A stretch of DNA of 13,347 bases, from contig JACMJO010000259.1 in assembly GCA_014380605.1 (NCBI GenBank), positions 1 through 13,347 of the forward strand. The letters are read 5' to 3'. The notes beneath the pieces are model-generated. The model was not told the origin of the DNA and did not search any database. It saw nothing but the letters and a program-made list of their open reading frames with translations. Position 1 is the stretch's first letter. The number at the start of each line of letters is the position of its first letter. A program made the translations under genes and the position numbers. Source of the DNA: Fimbriimonadaceae bacterium. Lineage in GTDB: Bacteria; Armatimonadota; Fimbriimonadia; Fimbriimonadales; Fimbriimonadaceae. Positions 13,131 through 13,347 of the stretch are shown in pieces.

Positions 13131-13347
13131 CACAAGTTTGCGATGAGCGTTCCAAGGGCCACGGATTTTGCTTGTCCTCGGTCGCTCCAGTTGATGGTCA
13201 CGGTGACACGACGGAGGTCTAAGTCGATTTGCTCGATCTTAACTCGGCCCGTTCCTTGAGTAAGAACCGTGGCCGGAGAATCCAGATTCGTGTTATCGGT
13301 ATTGGTAAATGCGTAGGTGCCCGTCGCAACTTCGGCGGTGCTGTCGA
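13130..13347 (-). CDS. Minor pilin-like protein, C-terminal 71 residues (PilV type)
   Basis: Only the C-terminus lies in the window; the prepilin leader lies beyond 13347. The visible part ends IDLDLRRVTVTINWSD, then RGQAKSVALGTLIANL and TGA. The pattern of a final strand TVTINW, a short turn and a strand SVALGTLIAN is typical of PilV/GspI-type minor pilins, whose C-termini often read VTVTW...R...LTT. Its place just before a PilW/PulJ-like and a PilX-like gene agrees with the usual minor-pilin gene order. I read this frame directly because it is open from the window edge to the stop. Confidence 0.72.
   Translation of the reverse strand, partial: DSTAEVATGTYAFTNTDNTNLDSPATVLTQGTGRVKIEQIDLDLRRVTVTINWSDRGQAKSVALGTLIANL

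Overview
The window looks like chromosomal DNA of a free-living, diderm-type bacterium. It carries ECF sigma and anti-sigma genes, a run of type IV pilin-like genes, single biosynthetic genes outside operons, and several GTG or TTG starts. The gene families and mixed start signals would fit the Armatimonadota (Fimbriimonas-like lineages). That placement is an inference from gene content, not from a marker gene. I see no rRNA, tRNA, CRISPR array, transposase or phage gene.

Layout, left to right. 1-380 (-): N-terminal part of an Mrp/ApbC Fe-S carrier ATPase, with a nested hairpin cluster just upstream of its start. 507-998 (+): a pyridoxamine-phosphate-oxidase-like stress protein. 1102-1662 (-): an ECF sigma factor with no adjacent anti-sigma gene, ending in a strong terminator. 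1862-2734 (+): an unrecognised exported protein behind a leader with repeated GGCAGA motifs. 2743-4823 (-): an apparent operon of a DUF4446 membrane protein, an ECF sigma factor, and a membrane anti-sigma factor with an STN-like periplasmic tail. 4896-5815 (+): a short signal peptidase I overlapping a NUDIX hydrolase gene. 5895-6953 (-): aspartate-semialdehyde dehydrogenase, divergent from an AraC-type regulator (7056-7979, +). 8080-9261 (-): tryptophan synthase beta chain. 9366-10088 (-): an EI24/CysZ-like membrane protein. 10127-10162: a perfect terminator hairpin. 10180-13347 (-): a pilin-like operon with the end of a PilV-like gene, a PilW/PulJ-like prepilin, a large PilX-like protein and a small unknown exported protein.

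The genes form a few functional groups. The two sigma genes and the anti-sigma gene point to envelope-linked signalling. The pilin-like run is tightly packed: each gene's Shine-Dalgarno overlaps or directly follows the previous stop codon, and the run ends at the 10127-10162 terminator. asd and trpB are housekeeping biosynthetic genes, each standing alone.

The most unusual non-coding signal is a recurring class of 7-bp tandem repeats. One array lies in frame inside asd, one runs across the 3' end of the EI24-like gene, and a related degenerate repeat forms a long imperfect hairpin between the convergent AraC-type and trpB genes. Other points worth a look are the alternative-hairpin leader of mrp, an EF-hand-like calcium loop in the PilX-like protein, and hints of leaderless transcripts. 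I found no complete, clearly new defence or mobile system.
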